Shown: positions 50,899 through 60,023, counted from the first letter of the stretch. The stretch: 64,000 nucleotides of DNA from Pseudomonas mandelii (GCF_024138395.1 NZ_JAMYDU010000024.1:1-64000), one strand, 5' to 3'. The notes: generated from the letters alone by a model not told the origin. Numbers and translations: made by a program.

Positions 50899-52410
50899 TC
50901 AATTCGAGAGGCTGTTAATAAGGGCCGGGGTTTTCGGTTCAGCTGTCTGGCTGGCGGTCGGCACATCGTTGCCCGCACCGAGTCCACCGCCAAGCGCCGT
51001 CACTAGCTCGGCATGAGCACTCAAACGCGCAGCCTGAACCTGCTGCTGCACTTGTTGCTGCTTGAACAACAACGTCTGCGCATTGAGCACGTTGAGGTAA
51101 TCGGTGAGCCCGCGCTGATACGCGATCATCGCGATGTCGTAGGTCTTCTGCGCCGTGGCCACCGACTCGGCGGCGAAGGTTTGTTGCTTGTCCATCGACT
51201 CGCGGCGGATCAATTGATCGGAGATATTCTTCAGCGCGTTGACCAGCGTCTGGTTGTACCTCGCCACCGCGATGTCATAACCCGCCGAGGCTTCGCCCAA
51301 CTCCGAGCGCAAGCGGCCACCATCGAAGATCGGCAACGAAATCGCCGGGCCGACGCTGTAGTTGAGCTTCTTGCCGGTCAAGAACTCCAGCGCCCCACCG
51401 CCGGTGGCCATGTAGCCGAGGCTGCCGACCAGATCGACGTTGGGGTAAAAACCGGCATGGGCAACATCGATACCCCGCGCCAGCGCCGCCACTTGCCAGC
51501 GACTGGCGACCACGTCCGGACGCTGGCCGAGCAGTTGCGCCGGCAAAGACGACGGCAATTTCAGCGCCGCGCCCAACGACAACGTCGGCCGTTGCAACTG
51601 CGCGCCCTCCCCCGGCCCCTTACCGGCCAGCGCGGCGAGTTGGTTGCGGCTTAGGGCAATTTCCTCGTCCAGCGCATCGATTTGCCGATGGGTTTCCGGC
51701 AACGGCGTTTCGGCCTGGCTGACTTCGAAATGCGTGCCGATGCCGCCATCCAGACGTTTTTGCGCCAGGTCGAGAATTTGCTGTTGTTGCTTCAAAGTCG
51801 CCGCGACGATGTCCCTTTGCGCGTAATGCAACGAGAGCTCGATATAGGCGCGCACGATGTTGTTCTGCAATTCGAGCTGGGCCTGCCGTGCTTCGGCGGC
51901 ACTCATGTGCGCCATGTCCACGGCGCGTTCGGTGGCGTTGCTTTCGCGCCCCCAAAGGTCGAGGGCATAGCTGAAACCCAGCGCGGCGTTGTTGTCCCAG
52001 GTGGTGGTGTTGGCCAATTCGCCAGGGCCGTAGAACTGATCGGTGGGCCAGTTGTGGCGCTTGAGGGTGGATTGGCCATCGATCTGCAACGACTCGGCGG
52101 ACTCGGCAATGCCGGCCATGGACCGCGCCTGACGCACTCGCGCCGCGGCCATGGCCATGCTCGGGCTGCCTTGCACGGCGAGGTCGATCCAGCGGTTCAG
52201 TTGCGGGTCGCCGTAGGCTTGCCACCATTGGGTGGTGGGCCAGTGAGCATCCTGCGCGGCGTTCTGAATGGCGTCGTCGGTGGCCAATGAATTGGCCTCC
52301 AGTGCCGTGCCTTGTGGGGCAATATTTGCGGTGCCGATGCAGCCGCTAATTGCCAGGGTTAAAGCCAAAACACTGAGCGTCTTGAGCGCTCTGTTGATGC
52401 GACGCGGCAC
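50899..52410 (-). CDS. NodT-family outer-membrane efflux lipoprotein
   Basis: A 503-residue TolC-like outer-membrane channel with a lipoprotein signal ending at LAISGC (Cys23). Two tandem helical outer-membrane-factor domains follow. It is the first gene of the efflux operon and would provide the outer-membrane exit for the FUSC pump. The divergent LysR gene starts 285 bases away, across a REPIN. Confidence 0.9.
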   Translation of the reverse strand: MPRRINRALKTLSVLALTLAISGCIGTANIAPQGTALEANSLATDDAIQNAAQDAHWPTTQWWQAYGDPQLNRWIDLAVQGSPSMAMAAARVRQARSMAGIAESAESLQIDGQSTLKRHNWPTDQFYGPGELANTTTWDNNAALGFSYALDLWGRESNATERAVDMAHMSAAEARQAQLELQNNIVRAYIELSLHYAQRDIVAATLKQQQQILDLAQKRLDGGIGTHFEVSQAETPLPETHRQIDALDEEIALSRNQLAALAGKGPGEGAQLQRPTLSLGAALKLPSSLPAQLLGQRPDVVASRWQVAALARGIDVAHAGFYPNVDLVGSLGYMATGGGALEFLTGKKLNYSVGPAISLPIFDGGRLRSELGEASAGYDIAVARYNQTLVNALKNISDQLIRRESMDKQQTFAAESVATAQKTYDIAMIAYQRGLTDYLNVLNAQTLLFKQQQVQQQVQAARLSAHAELVTALGGGLGAGNDVPTASQTAEPKTPALINSLSN

Positions 52411-52440
52411 TGCTGCGATTTCCTGAAATAGAGGGGGATC

Positions 52441-52534
52441 CTGTAGGAGCGAGGCTTGCCCGCGAAGGCGATATCACAGGCACCATCGCCGTCGACTGAC
52501 AAGACGCCTTCGCGGGCAAGCCTCGCTCCTACAA
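52441..52534. repeat. REPIN in the divergent efflux/LysR region
   Basis: An inverted pair of the gtaggagcgaggcttgccc class. It lies within the 285-base region that must also hold the promoters of the efflux operon and its regulator. Confidence 0.85.
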
Positions 52535-52695
52535 GAACAGGCGCAATTCTAGGGGTGGGCCTTGTTGGCGATAAGCCGGGATTCCTGTGAATCTTTGTTA
52601 CCGTTAACGCGATAATCCCTTGGTCGCATCTTTAGTCGTCTGTAAAGAATCAGCAACTTCGTGTCACAATTTGCCATTCGCCAAGAGAGCACCCC

Positions 52696-53664
52696 ATGGA
52701 CACTTTGCAAAACATGCGCGCCTTCAGTTACGTGGCCGAGGCCGGCAGCTTCACCGCCGCCGCCGTGCAACTCGACACCACCACGGCCAACGTTTCGCGC
52801 GCGGTCTCCAACCTGGAAGCCCACCTGCAAACCCGTCTGCTCAACCGCACCACCCGCCGCATCGCCCTGACCGAAGCCGGCAAGCGCTACTTATTGCGTT
52901 GCGAGCAGATCCTGGCCTATGTCGAAGAAGCCGAAGCCGAAGCCAGCGACGCCCACGCGCGCCCGGCCGGGCAACTCAAGGTGCACACCATGACCGGTAT
53001 CGGTCAGCACTTCGTGATCGACGCCATTGCTCGCTACCGCAAAACCCACCCGGACGTGACCTTCGACCTGACCATGGCCAACCGCGTGCCGGATCTGCTC
53101 GACGAGGGCTACGACGTGTCCATCGTGCTCGCCAGCGAACTGCCGGACTCGGGCTTCGTCTCCCAACGGTTGGGCATCACCTACAGCATCGTTTGCGCAT
53201 CGCCCGCCTATGTAAAAGCCAACGGTTGCGCGCACAAGCCCAGCGATCTGCTCAACCACGCCTGCCTGCGTCTGGTGAGCCCGGTCATCCCGCTGGAAAA
53301 ATGGACCTTCGACGGCCCTGAAGGCCAGGAAATGGTCACCATCAACAGCTCACCGTTTTTGGTGAACTCCGCTGATGCGATGAAGACTGCGATCACCAGT
53401 GGCATGGGCGTTGGCGTTTTGCCGGTGTATGCGGCGATTGAAGGACTGCGCAACGGCACGCTGGTGCGGGTGATGCCGAACTACCGCTCGCAGGAATTGA
53501 ATCTGTATGCGATTTATCCGTCGCGGCAGTATCTGGATGCGAAGATCAAGACGTGGGTCGAGTACTTGCGTGGGTCGTTGCCGGAGATATTGGCGGCGCA
53601 TCAGGCGGAATTGGCGGCGTATGAATTGAGTGGGAGCTTGGGTGGGGTTCGGTTGGCGAATTGA
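52696..53664 (+). CDS. LysR-family regulator of the adjacent efflux operon
   Basis: A 322-residue regulator with an N-terminal winged helix (MRAFSYVAEAGSFTAAAVQL and RLLNRTTRRIALTEAG) and a C-terminal effector-binding domain. It is divergent from the four-gene FUSC efflux operon, as AaeR is from aaeXAB, so it probably controls that operon in response to an aromatic acid. The effector is inference only. The ATG is at the normal family position. Confidence 0.87.
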   Translation: MDTLQNMRAFSYVAEAGSFTAAAVQLDTTTANVSRAVSNLEAHLQTRLLNRTTRRIALTEAGKRYLLRCEQILAYVEEAEAEASDAHARPAGQLKVHTMTGIGQHFVIDAIARYRKTHPDVTFDLTMANRVPDLLDEGYDVSIVLASELPDSGFVSQRLGITYSIVCASPAYVKANGCAHKPSDLLNHACLRLVSPVIPLEKWTFDGPEGQEMVTINSSPFLVNSADAMKTAITSGMGVGVLPVYAAIEGLRNGTLVRVMPNYRSQELNLYAIYPSRQYLDAKIKTWVEYLRGSLPEILAAHQAELAAYELSGSLGGVRLAN

Positions 53665-53873
53665 GCTACAGACGGTCCTACAAATCGCCAATGTTCTGGG
53701 ATGTTTCCGACGAGTTTTGACGGTTGGTATGTGGGACGGGAGATGGGTAGGCTTTGGGGGTCGCTGACGAATCAGCGATCAGGTCTGGAAAACCTGACAT
53801 CCTTTACACACACCTCATGGCATACTGCGGCGCTTTTTTGTGCACGCAGTTCCTTGTTATGGCGGCTGTGCGC

Positions 53874-53967
53874 GGGAGACCTTCGGGTCTGCCGGTTTGG
53901 AAGGTGTCCGGTTTTTCCAGTCCGCGCGCAGTTGCCACCTTTTCGTCTGGAAAACGGAAGGTGGCGA
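53874..53967 (+). promoter_or_regulatory. Structured mRNA leader upstream of the DUF6124-like gene
   Basis: Two hairpins are visible. AGACC-TTCG-GGTCT at 53877-53890 is a five-base stem closed by the stable TTCG tetraloop. A second stem pairs 53932-53942 (gttgccacctt) with 53957-53967 (aaggtggcgac) over 11 positions with one G-T pair. The second hairpin ends 31 bases before the start codon. As I recall, similar leaders precede other small DUF3077/DUF6124 genes in Pseudomonas. It may be a regulatory leader; no ligand is known. Confidence 0.55.
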
Positions 53968-53998
53968 CCCTAATACACCGTCCATAGGAATAGCCCTC

Positions 53999-54253
53999 AT
54001 GTTTAAGCCAACACCGAATCCGCCCCACACTCCCAGCCATCTGTTCACCGTCGCCCCTAACGCCAATACCGAAAACCTGTTGGCCTACGCCAGCGAATCC
54101 CTCGCCTCGGCAAGCGTCATGGCCAGTGACTTCGCCGGGTTTCTCGAAGGCACTCATCGCAACACCATGCTCGGCATCCAGCAGGTCATCATGCTGGGCG
54201 AACTGGCGGTGAATCGGGCGCTGGATAACCTCGACGTACCGCCACACAGCTGA
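53999..54253 (+). CDS. Small DUF6124-like protein
   Basis: An 84-residue protein beginning MFKPTPNPP, the usual start of the DUF6124 family of small Pseudomonas proteins. The N-terminus is proline-rich and the rest (residues 28-80) is predicted helical, with no signal peptide. The function is unknown. It is preceded by a 330-base region holding a hairpin-rich leader, and followed at once by a REPIN. The ribosome-binding site is weak (ATAGGAATAG, about 10 bases upstream). Confidence 0.75.
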   Translation: MFKPTPNPPHTPSHLFTVAPNANTENLLAYASESLASASVMASDFAGFLEGTHRNTMLGIQQVIMLGELAVNRALDNLDVPPHS

Positions 54254-54258
54254 TCCCT

Positions 54259-54394
54259 TGTAGGAGCGAGGCTTGCCCGCGAAGGCGTTGTGACATTCAC
54301 CATTGATGTCGCCTGACACACCGCCATCGCGAGCGATCCGCAAGAAATTGGTTGGCTGTCAGGCCGCCTTCGCGGGCAAGCCTCGCTCCTACAG
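54259..54394. repeat. REPIN with enlarged centre (gtaggagcgaggcttgccc class)
   Basis: Standard inverted arms at both ends, tgtaggagcgaggcttgccc and its complement. The spacer is longer than usual and contains a partial extra REP-like piece (gccatcgcgagcgatccgc). It lies just after the DUF6124-like gene. Confidence 0.8.
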
Positions 54395-54481
54395 TTTTTC
54401 CGGCAATCCCAGCGCTCGCAAAATGTCCGAGAAGAATGTTAGCGTGCTTGGCATTCACCACCGCCCGACGAGCCGCCTCCA

Positions 54482-55456
54482 ATGAAAAAAACCGTCCTCG
54501 CCTTCAGCCGTATCACCCCACCGATGATCGAACGTCTGCAACAAGACTTCGACGTGATCGTGCCGAACCCGAAAAACGGCGACATCAACGCCCAGTTCAA
54601 TGAAGCCCTGCCCCATGCCCACGGCCTGATCGGCGTGGGTCGCAAACTCGGTCGCGCGCAACTGGAAAACGCCAGCAAACTGGAAGTGGTCTCCAGCGTC
54701 TCCGTCGGCTATGACAACTACGACCTCGCTTACTTCAATGAACGCGGGATCATGCTCACCAACACCCCCGACGTCCTCACCGAAAGCACCGCCGACCTGG
54801 CCTTTGCCTTGCTCATGAGCAGTGCCCGCCGGGTTGCCGAGCTGGACGCCTGGACCAAGGCCGGTCAATGGCAAGCCACCGTCGGCGCGCCGTTGTTTGG
54901 CAGCGATGTGCATGGCAAAACCTTGGGGATTGTCGGCATGGGCAACATCGGCGCGGCCATCGCCCGGCGCGGTCGGCTGGGCTTCAACATGCCGATTATC
55001 TACAGTGGCAACAGCCGCAAGACCGAACTGGAACAGGAGCTCGGTGCACAGTTCCGCAGCCTCGACCAGTTGCTGGCCGAAGCCGATTTCGTATGCCTGG
55101 TGGTGCCGCTCAGCGAAAAAACCAGACACTTGATCAGCCACCGTGAACTCGCGCTGATGAAACCGGGCGCCATTCTGGTGAACATTGCCCGCGGCCCGGT
55201 GGTAGACGAACCGGCGCTGATCGAAGCGCTGCAAAACAACCGCATTCGCGGCGCCGGGCTGGACGTTTACGAGAAAGAACCGCTGGCCGAATCGCCATTG
55301 TTCCAACTGAAAAACGCCGTGACCTTGCCGCACATCGGCTCCGCGACTCACGAAACCCGCGAAGCCATGGCCAACCGCGCACTGGCCAACTTGCGCAGCG
55401 CCTTGCTGGGTGAGAGGCCGCAGGATCTGGTGAACCCGCAAGTGTGGAAAGGCTGA
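54482..55456 (+). CDS. D-isomer-specific 2-hydroxyacid dehydrogenase (GhrB/2-ketogluconate reductase-like)
   Basis: A 324-residue NAD(P)-dependent enzyme. The Rossmann motif GIVGMGNIGAAIARR lies near residues 148-162. Catalytic residues are in NIARGPVVDE (Arg), DVYEKEPL (Glu) and LPHIGSAT (His). Close relatives reduce glyoxylate, hydroxypyruvate or 2-ketogluconate. No other ketogluconate genes are nearby, so the substrate is uncertain. The start gives the normal N-terminus. Confidence 0.88.
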   Translation: MKKTVLAFSRITPPMIERLQQDFDVIVPNPKNGDINAQFNEALPHAHGLIGVGRKLGRAQLENASKLEVVSSVSVGYDNYDLAYFNERGIMLTNTPDVLTESTADLAFALLMSSARRVAELDAWTKAGQWQATVGAPLFGSDVHGKTLGIVGMGNIGAAIARRGRLGFNMPIIYSGNSRKTELEQELGAQFRSLDQLLAEADFVCLVVPLSEKTRHLISHRELALMKPGAILVNIARGPVVDEPALIEALQNNRIRGAGLDVYEKEPLAESPLFQLKNAVTLPHIGSATHETREAMANRALANLRSALLGERPQDLVNPQVWKG

Positions 55457-55596
55457 CTAATAAGGGCAGACGTTTCAAACGCCTGCCTGCTCACTACATA
55501 CTTTGCAATTCAGTCCACCGTCGTAAAACAGACACACACGATAGACTCTCCTTACTTACCCGCCCTTACGGGACTTAGCTATGGAGAGCATAAATC

Positions 55597-56106
55597 TTGA
55601 ACCCGCCAACAACCGATCAACTCATCAGGTATAGCAAAGTCATATTAATGGCTTATATCAGCTTCTTTGGCTTGCTGGTGATGTACAGCAACTTCACCGA
55701 CTATGCATCCAACTATGAATATGTCGGCCACGTCCTGAGTATGGACACCACGCGAGAGAACCTGAACCTGAGCTACAGGGCAATCACTTCGCCCCTGCTC
55801 CACCATCGAATCTACTGGATCATTATCACTCTGGAAGTCATTTATACTGCTTTCTGCCTGCTAGGCGCTTATCATCTTTATCGAAAGACCGATGCCAGCG
55901 CCGAAGAGTTTCATGAGGCAAAGAAGTTCGCGATCATCGGCTTATTGATCGCCATGTTCGTCTATTACATCTGCCTGCAGGTGATCGGTGTGGAATGGTT
56001 CAACATGGATGAATCACAAACCTGGAATGCCAAGGACTGGGCCCGACACATTGTCGACTTTATATTGCCGTTACTGATTTATGTGGCCATCAGGATCGAG
56101 CGCTGA
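55597..56106 (+). CDS. DUF2165-like small integral membrane protein
   Basis: A 169-residue protein with four predicted membrane helices (about residues 14-32, 70-95, 107-127 and 148-166). It resembles DUF2165 proteins (MDTTRENLNLSYRAITSPLLHH). The function is unknown. The gene is visibly less GC-rich than its neighbours, which may reflect its membrane composition or acquisition. AUGGAGAG lies upstream of a TTG/ATG start region, and 55597 is the usual start. Confidence 0.7.
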   Translation: MNPPTTDQLIRYSKVILMAYISFFGLLVMYSNFTDYASNYEYVGHVLSMDTTRENLNLSYRAITSPLLHHRIYWIIITLEVIYTAFCLLGAYHLYRKTDASAEEFHEAKKFAIIGLLIAMFVYYICLQVIGVEWFNMDESQTWNAKDWARHIVDFILPLLIYVAIRIER

Positions 56107-56131
56107 GCTGTTCAGCGCTCGATCGGGCACC

Positions 56132-57034
56132 TCACGCCAATTTGCCGTTTCCTTGCACCATCGACGCCTTGGGTTTACGGAACACCAGCACATTCCCCAG
56201 CATCACCAACACCAGCCCCACCAATGCCGGCGCGGTCCATTGATAGCCTTCGACAAACGCCGACACATTCAGCGCCACCACTGGAAAGAGTACGGTGCAA
56301 TACGCCGCCCGCTCCGGCCCCATGCGCCCGACCAGCGTCAGGTAAGCGGTGAAGCCGATCACCGAGCCGGGAATCACCAGGTACAGCAACGACCCGATGT
56401 AGCGGGCATTCCATTCCATATCGAACGGGATGCCTTTGACCAGGCACCACACCGTCAACATCGCCGCGCCGTAAGCCATGCCCCAGGCATTGGTGGTCAG
56501 GGGTTTCAGGCCGGCCTTCTGTTGCAGACTCGACAGCATGTTGCCCGCCGAGAAACACAAGGTGCCGAGCAACGCCAAACCCAACCCGAGCAAGGTTTCC
56601 GGGCTGGCGGTATGACCGGCCAGCTCTGGCCAGAACAACAGACCCAATCCGAGCAAACCCAGTGCACCGCCCATCAATACATTGCGAGCGATTTTCTGAC
56701 CGAAGAACACCCGCGCATTGAAGGCGTTCCACAAGGTCGCGGTGGAAAACACCACGGCGACCAGACCGCTGGGGATCCATTGGCTGGCGGTGAGGAAACA
56801 CATGAAATTGATGCAGAACAGGCACAGACCTTGCGCCAGGCAAATCAGATCTCCGCGACGGTTCATCACTTGCAGGCGCCGGCTGAGCAGCAACATCACG
56901 AACAGCACCAGCGCAGCGAGGCCGAAGCGATAAACGATCGACACCGGAATCGCCACCACGCCCAGTTGCCATTTCAAGGCGATCCAGGTGGTGCCCCAGA
57001 TCAGCACGGTCAGTAGATACAACGAAAGGTTCAT
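56132..57034 (-). CDS. EamA/DMT-family transporter
   Basis: A 300-residue protein with ten hydrophobic helices, two EamA repeats in the drug/metabolite transporter superfamily. It probably exports a small metabolite or amino acid. The divergent AraC regulator starts about 250 bases away and may control it, since this pairing is common. The start at 57034 gives the first helix directly. Confidence 0.87.
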   Translation of the reverse strand: MNLSLYLLTVLIWGTTWIALKWQLGVVAIPVSIVYRFGLAALVLFVMLLLSRRLQVMNRRGDLICLAQGLCLFCINFMCFLTASQWIPSGLVAVVFSTATLWNAFNARVFFGQKIARNVLMGGALGLLGLGLLFWPELAGHTASPETLLGLGLALLGTLCFSAGNMLSSLQQKAGLKPLTTNAWGMAYGAAMLTVWCLVKGIPFDMEWNARYIGSLLYLVIPGSVIGFTAYLTLVGRMGPERAAYCTVLFPVVALNVSAFVEGYQWTAPALVGLVLVMLGNVLVFRKPKASMVQGNGKLA

Positions 57035-57184
57035 GGTGAAGACTCCTGAATAGGCCTTCAGTGTCCGACGCGAAACCCTTTTGCACTTGCATAAACTTGC
57101 GCTTTTGTCGGCCGACGGGCTGGCAGGTCAATGTCTACGGAGTACGATGCAAAGCGTTGGAGAGAACCGATCATGGCCGCACAA

Positions 57185-57341
57185 GTGTCCTGTCTCGCAA
57201 ATACGTTCCTTTTTGACGAGGGGCTGTTGCCGTCAGGCAAGGCGCCGCGACGAGTCATAGCCCGCTATGGCGAGGAGTGGCAACGCAGCATGGCGGAAAC
57301 AGACACCGTCAAAAGGGAACCGTATTTGCGAGACAGGACAC
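57185..57341. repeat. Long inverted repeat flanking the AraC start region
   Basis: The 21 bases at 57185-57205 are exactly complementary to 57321-57341. Pairing continues inward for another 11-12 positions with one mismatch and a small length difference. The loop is about 90 bases and contains the predicted AraC start at 57290. No target-site duplication flanks the arms. It could be a regulatory structure, an inverted duplication or a mobile element remnant. Confidence 0.85.
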
Positions 57342-58207
57342 TCGATACCCTGCAAGTCTTTCAAGCGCTTAACCGCTCGCCCAATGCTCGCCTGGAGCAC
57401 AGCGCCGAGCTCGGTGACGGCATGGCTGCGGCTTTGTGGAATAACCACCATGACGCCCAGGACTACGAAGCGCCGAGCCATCACACCTTGTCCTGCTACA
57501 TCGCCGGCGGCACCGGCACCTTTCGCCGCGACCAGCCAAGTAACAAGGGGGGCCCGGACAAGCTGTGCATTCTGCCGGCAGACCATCAGTCAGGCTGGGT
57601 GATAAACGGCGATATTCGCCTGGCCCACCTGTATTTCAGCCCCGAACAATTTGCCCTTGGCTGCGTCACGCTGCTGGATCGCGAACCGCGGGAATTGCAG
57701 TTGCGCGAGCACACGTTCCTCGAAGACCCACCGCAAGCCCGGCGCTTTCGGCAGTTGATCGCCCTCAATTGGGATGAACCCGGCGAACGCCTGCTCACCA
57801 GCAGCCTGGCCCACGAAATGCTCAGCCACGCCCTGCTCAGCCAGGTCGGCGTGCGTCAGGGCTTGCGCCTCAAAGGTGGGTTGGCGGCGCATCAACGGCG
57901 CCAGTTGGTGGAGTTCATCGACCATCAAATGGCCGAAGCCATCAGCCTTGGGCAATTGGCGGGGTTATGTGCGCTGTCGGAATATCACTTTGCGCGGATG
58001 TTTCGTGTGAGCTTCGGTTTGCCACCGCATCAGTATGTGTTGGCTCGGCGACTGAGCCGGGCGCGAGAGTTACTACGCGGGACGTCGCAGCCGTTGGGGG
58101 ATATTGCGCTGGCGTGTGGGTTTGCCAGTGCGAGCCATTTCACCAACCGGTTTCGCCAGGCGTTGGGTGGCACGCCTGGGGAATATCGGCAGGCGTTCTT
58201 GCGGTAA
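57290..58207 (+). CDS. AraC-family transcriptional regulator
   Basis: About 305 residues. The C-terminal AraC DNA-binding domain (about 195-302) has two helix-turn-helix motifs and the signature LGDIALACGFASASHFTNRFR. The N-terminal half is an effector-binding region without a named motif. I prefer the ATG at 57290, where the protein begins AETDTVKREPYLRDRTLD; an open frame extends back to 57131 through the inverted repeat. AGGAG lies about 12 bases upstream of 57290. It is divergent from the EamA transporter gene. Confidence 0.83.
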   Translation: MAETDTVKREPYLRDRTLDTLQVFQALNRSPNARLEHSAELGDGMAAALWNNHHDAQDYEAPSHHTLSCYIAGGTGTFRRDQPSNKGGPDKLCILPADHQSGWVINGDIRLAHLYFSPEQFALGCVTLLDREPRELQLREHTFLEDPPQARRFRQLIALNWDEPGERLLTSSLAHEMLSHALLSQVGVRQGLRLKGGLAAHQRRQLVEFIDHQMAEAISLGQLAGLCALSEYHFARMFRVSFGLPPHQYVLARRLSRARELLRGTSQPLGDIALACGFASASHFTNRFRQALGGTPGEYRQAFLR

Positions 58208-58211
58208 AGCA

Positions 58212-58291
58212 AGATCAAAAGATCGCAGCCTTCGGCAGCTCCTACGCCGGTCGCGTGCTCCTGTAGGAGCTGCCGCAGGCTGCGATCTTTT
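58212..58291. repeat. REPIN (gtaggagctgccgaagg class)
   Basis: Inverted pair beginning aagatcaaaagatcgcagcc and ending with its complement, just beyond the AraC stop codon and upstream of the sigma factor gene. Confidence 0.85.
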
Positions 58292-58332
58292 TCCCAGCGA
58301 TTGCCCGATGCAGGTCCGCGCCCCTACAATGC

Positions 58333-58347
58333 GAACAATTCTTGTTC
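58333..58347. promoter_or_regulatory. Palindrome GAACAA-TTC-TTGTTC upstream of fecI
   Basis: A perfect 6-3-6 palindrome lies 35 bases before the predicted sigma factor start. A Fur-type operator is expected at this position in iron-uptake sigma genes, but the match to the Fur consensus is only partial. Confidence 0.35.
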
Positions 58348-58381
58348 TCTAACGTATCAAAATGCGTCCGGAGCGGTTCCG

Positions 58382-58870
58382 TTGTCGTCAGCCACTACCG
58401 TCGAAGTCCTTTATCACGCCCATCACAACTGGCTCACCGGTTGGCTGCGGCGCAAACTCGGCTGCCCTGACAGCGCCGCGGATCTGGCCCAGGACACATT
58501 CATTCGAGTGCTGACGGCACGGGAAACGCCCCAGATCATCGAGCCACGGGCGTTCCTCACCATCATCGCCAAGCGCGTGCTGTTCAATCATTATCGTCGT
58601 CAGGATCTGGAGCGCGCCTACCTCGATGCGCTGGCGCAGATGCCGGAAATCGTCGCGCCGTCGGAGGAAGATCGGGCGATCATCCTGCAAACGCTGATGG
58701 AACTCGACCAGTTGCTCGACGGTTTGCCGCGCCTGGTCAAACGCGCTTTTTTGCTGGCTCAGCTCGATGGTTTGACTTATCCACAGATCGCTACCGAACT
58801 GGGCATTTCCATCGCCACGGTCAAACGGCACCTGAACAAAGCGGCGATGCGCTGCTACTTCGCACGATGA
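58382..58870 (+). CDS. fecI: FecI-like ECF sigma factor
   Basis: A 162-residue extracytoplasmic-function sigma factor with region 2 (LAQDTFIRVL, LFNHYRRQDLER) and region 4 (LPRLVKRAFLLAQLDGLTYPQIATELGISIATVKRHLNKA). It would direct transcription of the receptor gene downstream when the FecR signal is received. I prefer the TTG at 58382, because CCGGAG lies eight bases upstream and the protein then has normal length; no ATG in frame is suitably placed. The gene overlaps fecR by 4 bases. Confidence 0.88.
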   Translation: MSSATTVEVLYHAHHNWLTGWLRRKLGCPDSAADLAQDTFIRVLTARETPQIIEPRAFLTIIAKRVLFNHYRRQDLERAYLDALAQMPEIVAPSEEDRAIILQTLMELDQLLDGLPRLVKRAFLLAQLDGLTYPQIATELGISIATVKRHLNKAAMRCYFAR

Positions 58871-59805
58871 ACAGCCCTGCGGATTTCTCCTCTCAAGTCG
58901 CCGAGCAGGCCGTGCACTGGTGGATGGAAGTCCAGCAAGGGCCGTTAACCCCGCGCCAGCAAATTGCCTGGCAGCAATGGCTCGATGCTCACGGTGAACA
59001 TCGACGGGCCTGGGAGCACATTCAGCGGGTCAATCAACGCTTGCGCGGGGTGTCTTCACCACTGGCCCATGCCGCCCTCAACGCACCGAAATCCGCCGGC
59101 CGTCGTCAGGCATTGAAGCTGTTGCTGATGCTCGGCGCGGGTTCGGCGGTCACCTGGGGCATGCGCGAACACAATCCGCTGACGCCGTTGCTGGCCGACT
59201 ACCGCAGCCCGATCGGCCAGCGACGCAAAGTGTCGCTCGGTGATGGCAGCCAAGTGCAGCTCAACACCGCCAGCTCGGTCGATGTGCGAATCGAAGGTCA
59301 GCAGCGGCTGATCCGCTTGCTTGAAGGCGAGATGCTGCTGACCGCCAGTCAAGCGTTTCAAGTACAGACCGCACAAGGCCTGTTGAAAACCCAAGGTGGA
59401 CGGCTGAACGTGCGGCAGTTTTCCGATCACACTCACGTGGCGGTGTTCGAAGGCAGCGTCGAGTTGACGCCCGATGGCGGGTCGCCACGGATGCTGCAAA
59501 CCGCCCGGCAGTTAAGCTTCGATGCACGCGGCATCGGCGCTCCCCTGCCACTGGACGCCAACAGCGGCGCCTGGGCCGACGGCATGTTGGTGGCCGCTCA
59601 TATGCGCCTGGGGGATTTCCTCGATGAACTGGGTCGCTATCGTCGGGGGCAGCTCAATTGCGCCGCGAATGTTGCCGATCTGCTGATCTCCGGGACTTAT
59701 CCACTGGACGACAGCGAGCGAATTCTTGATCTGCTGGAAATCAGTTTGCCGGTGAAGGTGAGGCGTTTTACCCGGTATTGGGTGACCGTCGAGGCACGCG
59801 CGTAA
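58867..59805 (+). CDS. fecR: FecR-like transmembrane signal transducer (anti-sigma)
   Basis: A 312-residue protein. The N-terminal cytoplasmic part (residues 8-60, AVHWWMEVQQG and WLDAHGEHRRAWEHIQRV) contacts the sigma factor. A membrane segment lies near residues 82-98. The periplasmic FecR domain (about 105-310) receives the signal from the FecA N-terminal domain. The ATG overlaps the fecI stop (ATGA), so the pair is coupled. Confidence 0.92.
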   Translation: MNSPADFSSQVAEQAVHWWMEVQQGPLTPRQQIAWQQWLDAHGEHRRAWEHIQRVNQRLRGVSSPLAHAALNAPKSAGRRQALKLLLMLGAGSAVTWGMREHNPLTPLLADYRSPIGQRRKVSLGDGSQVQLNTASSVDVRIEGQQRLIRLLEGEMLLTASQAFQVQTAQGLLKTQGGRLNVRQFSDHTHVAVFEGSVELTPDGGSPRMLQTARQLSFDARGIGAPLPLDANSGAWADGMLVAAHMRLGDFLDELGRYRRGQLNCAANVADLLISGTYPLDDSERILDLLEISLPVKVRRFTRYWVTVEARA

Positions 59806-59806
59806 T

Positions 59807-59917
59807 GATCGTTCCCACGCTCTGCGTGGGAATGCCTCCACGGACGCTCCGCGTTCGGCTCTGGAAGTGACGCGGAGCGTCACGGGCTGCATTCCCACGC
59901 AGAGCGTGGGAACGATC
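59807..59917. repeat. Inverted repeat (gatcgttcccacgctctgcg class) between fecR and fecA
   Basis: Arms gatcgttcccacgctctgcg at both ends in inverted orientation with a 70-base centre that includes a second small hairpin (gacgctccgcg / cgcggagcgtc). It matches the palindrome at 23921. It could separate the regulator and receptor transcripts. Confidence 0.85.
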
Positions 59918-59983
59918 TTCACTCTCCACCGCAAAAATATTCATCCAGCGTGAGCCGTTTTTCAGATCTGGCGTGACAGAGAA

Positions 59984-60010
59984 GGAAAGCCCCCTTGATT
60001 CAACCTTCTC
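59984..60010 (+). promoter_or_regulatory. Candidate FecI-dependent promoter of the receptor gene
   Basis: GGAAAG at 59984-59989 resembles the FecI -35 element, and ttctc at 60006-60010 lies at a suitable distance. The start codon at 60024 follows with AGGA nine bases upstream. The match is by eye and low in information. Confidence 0.4.
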
Positions 60011-60023
60011 AGGATCGCCCTTC

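Noticed and set aside
57131..57289. Upstream extension of the AraC gene to 57131
   Set aside because: It would translate through the inverted repeat and gives an N-terminus not typical of the family; a start at 57290 is more likely, though not proved.
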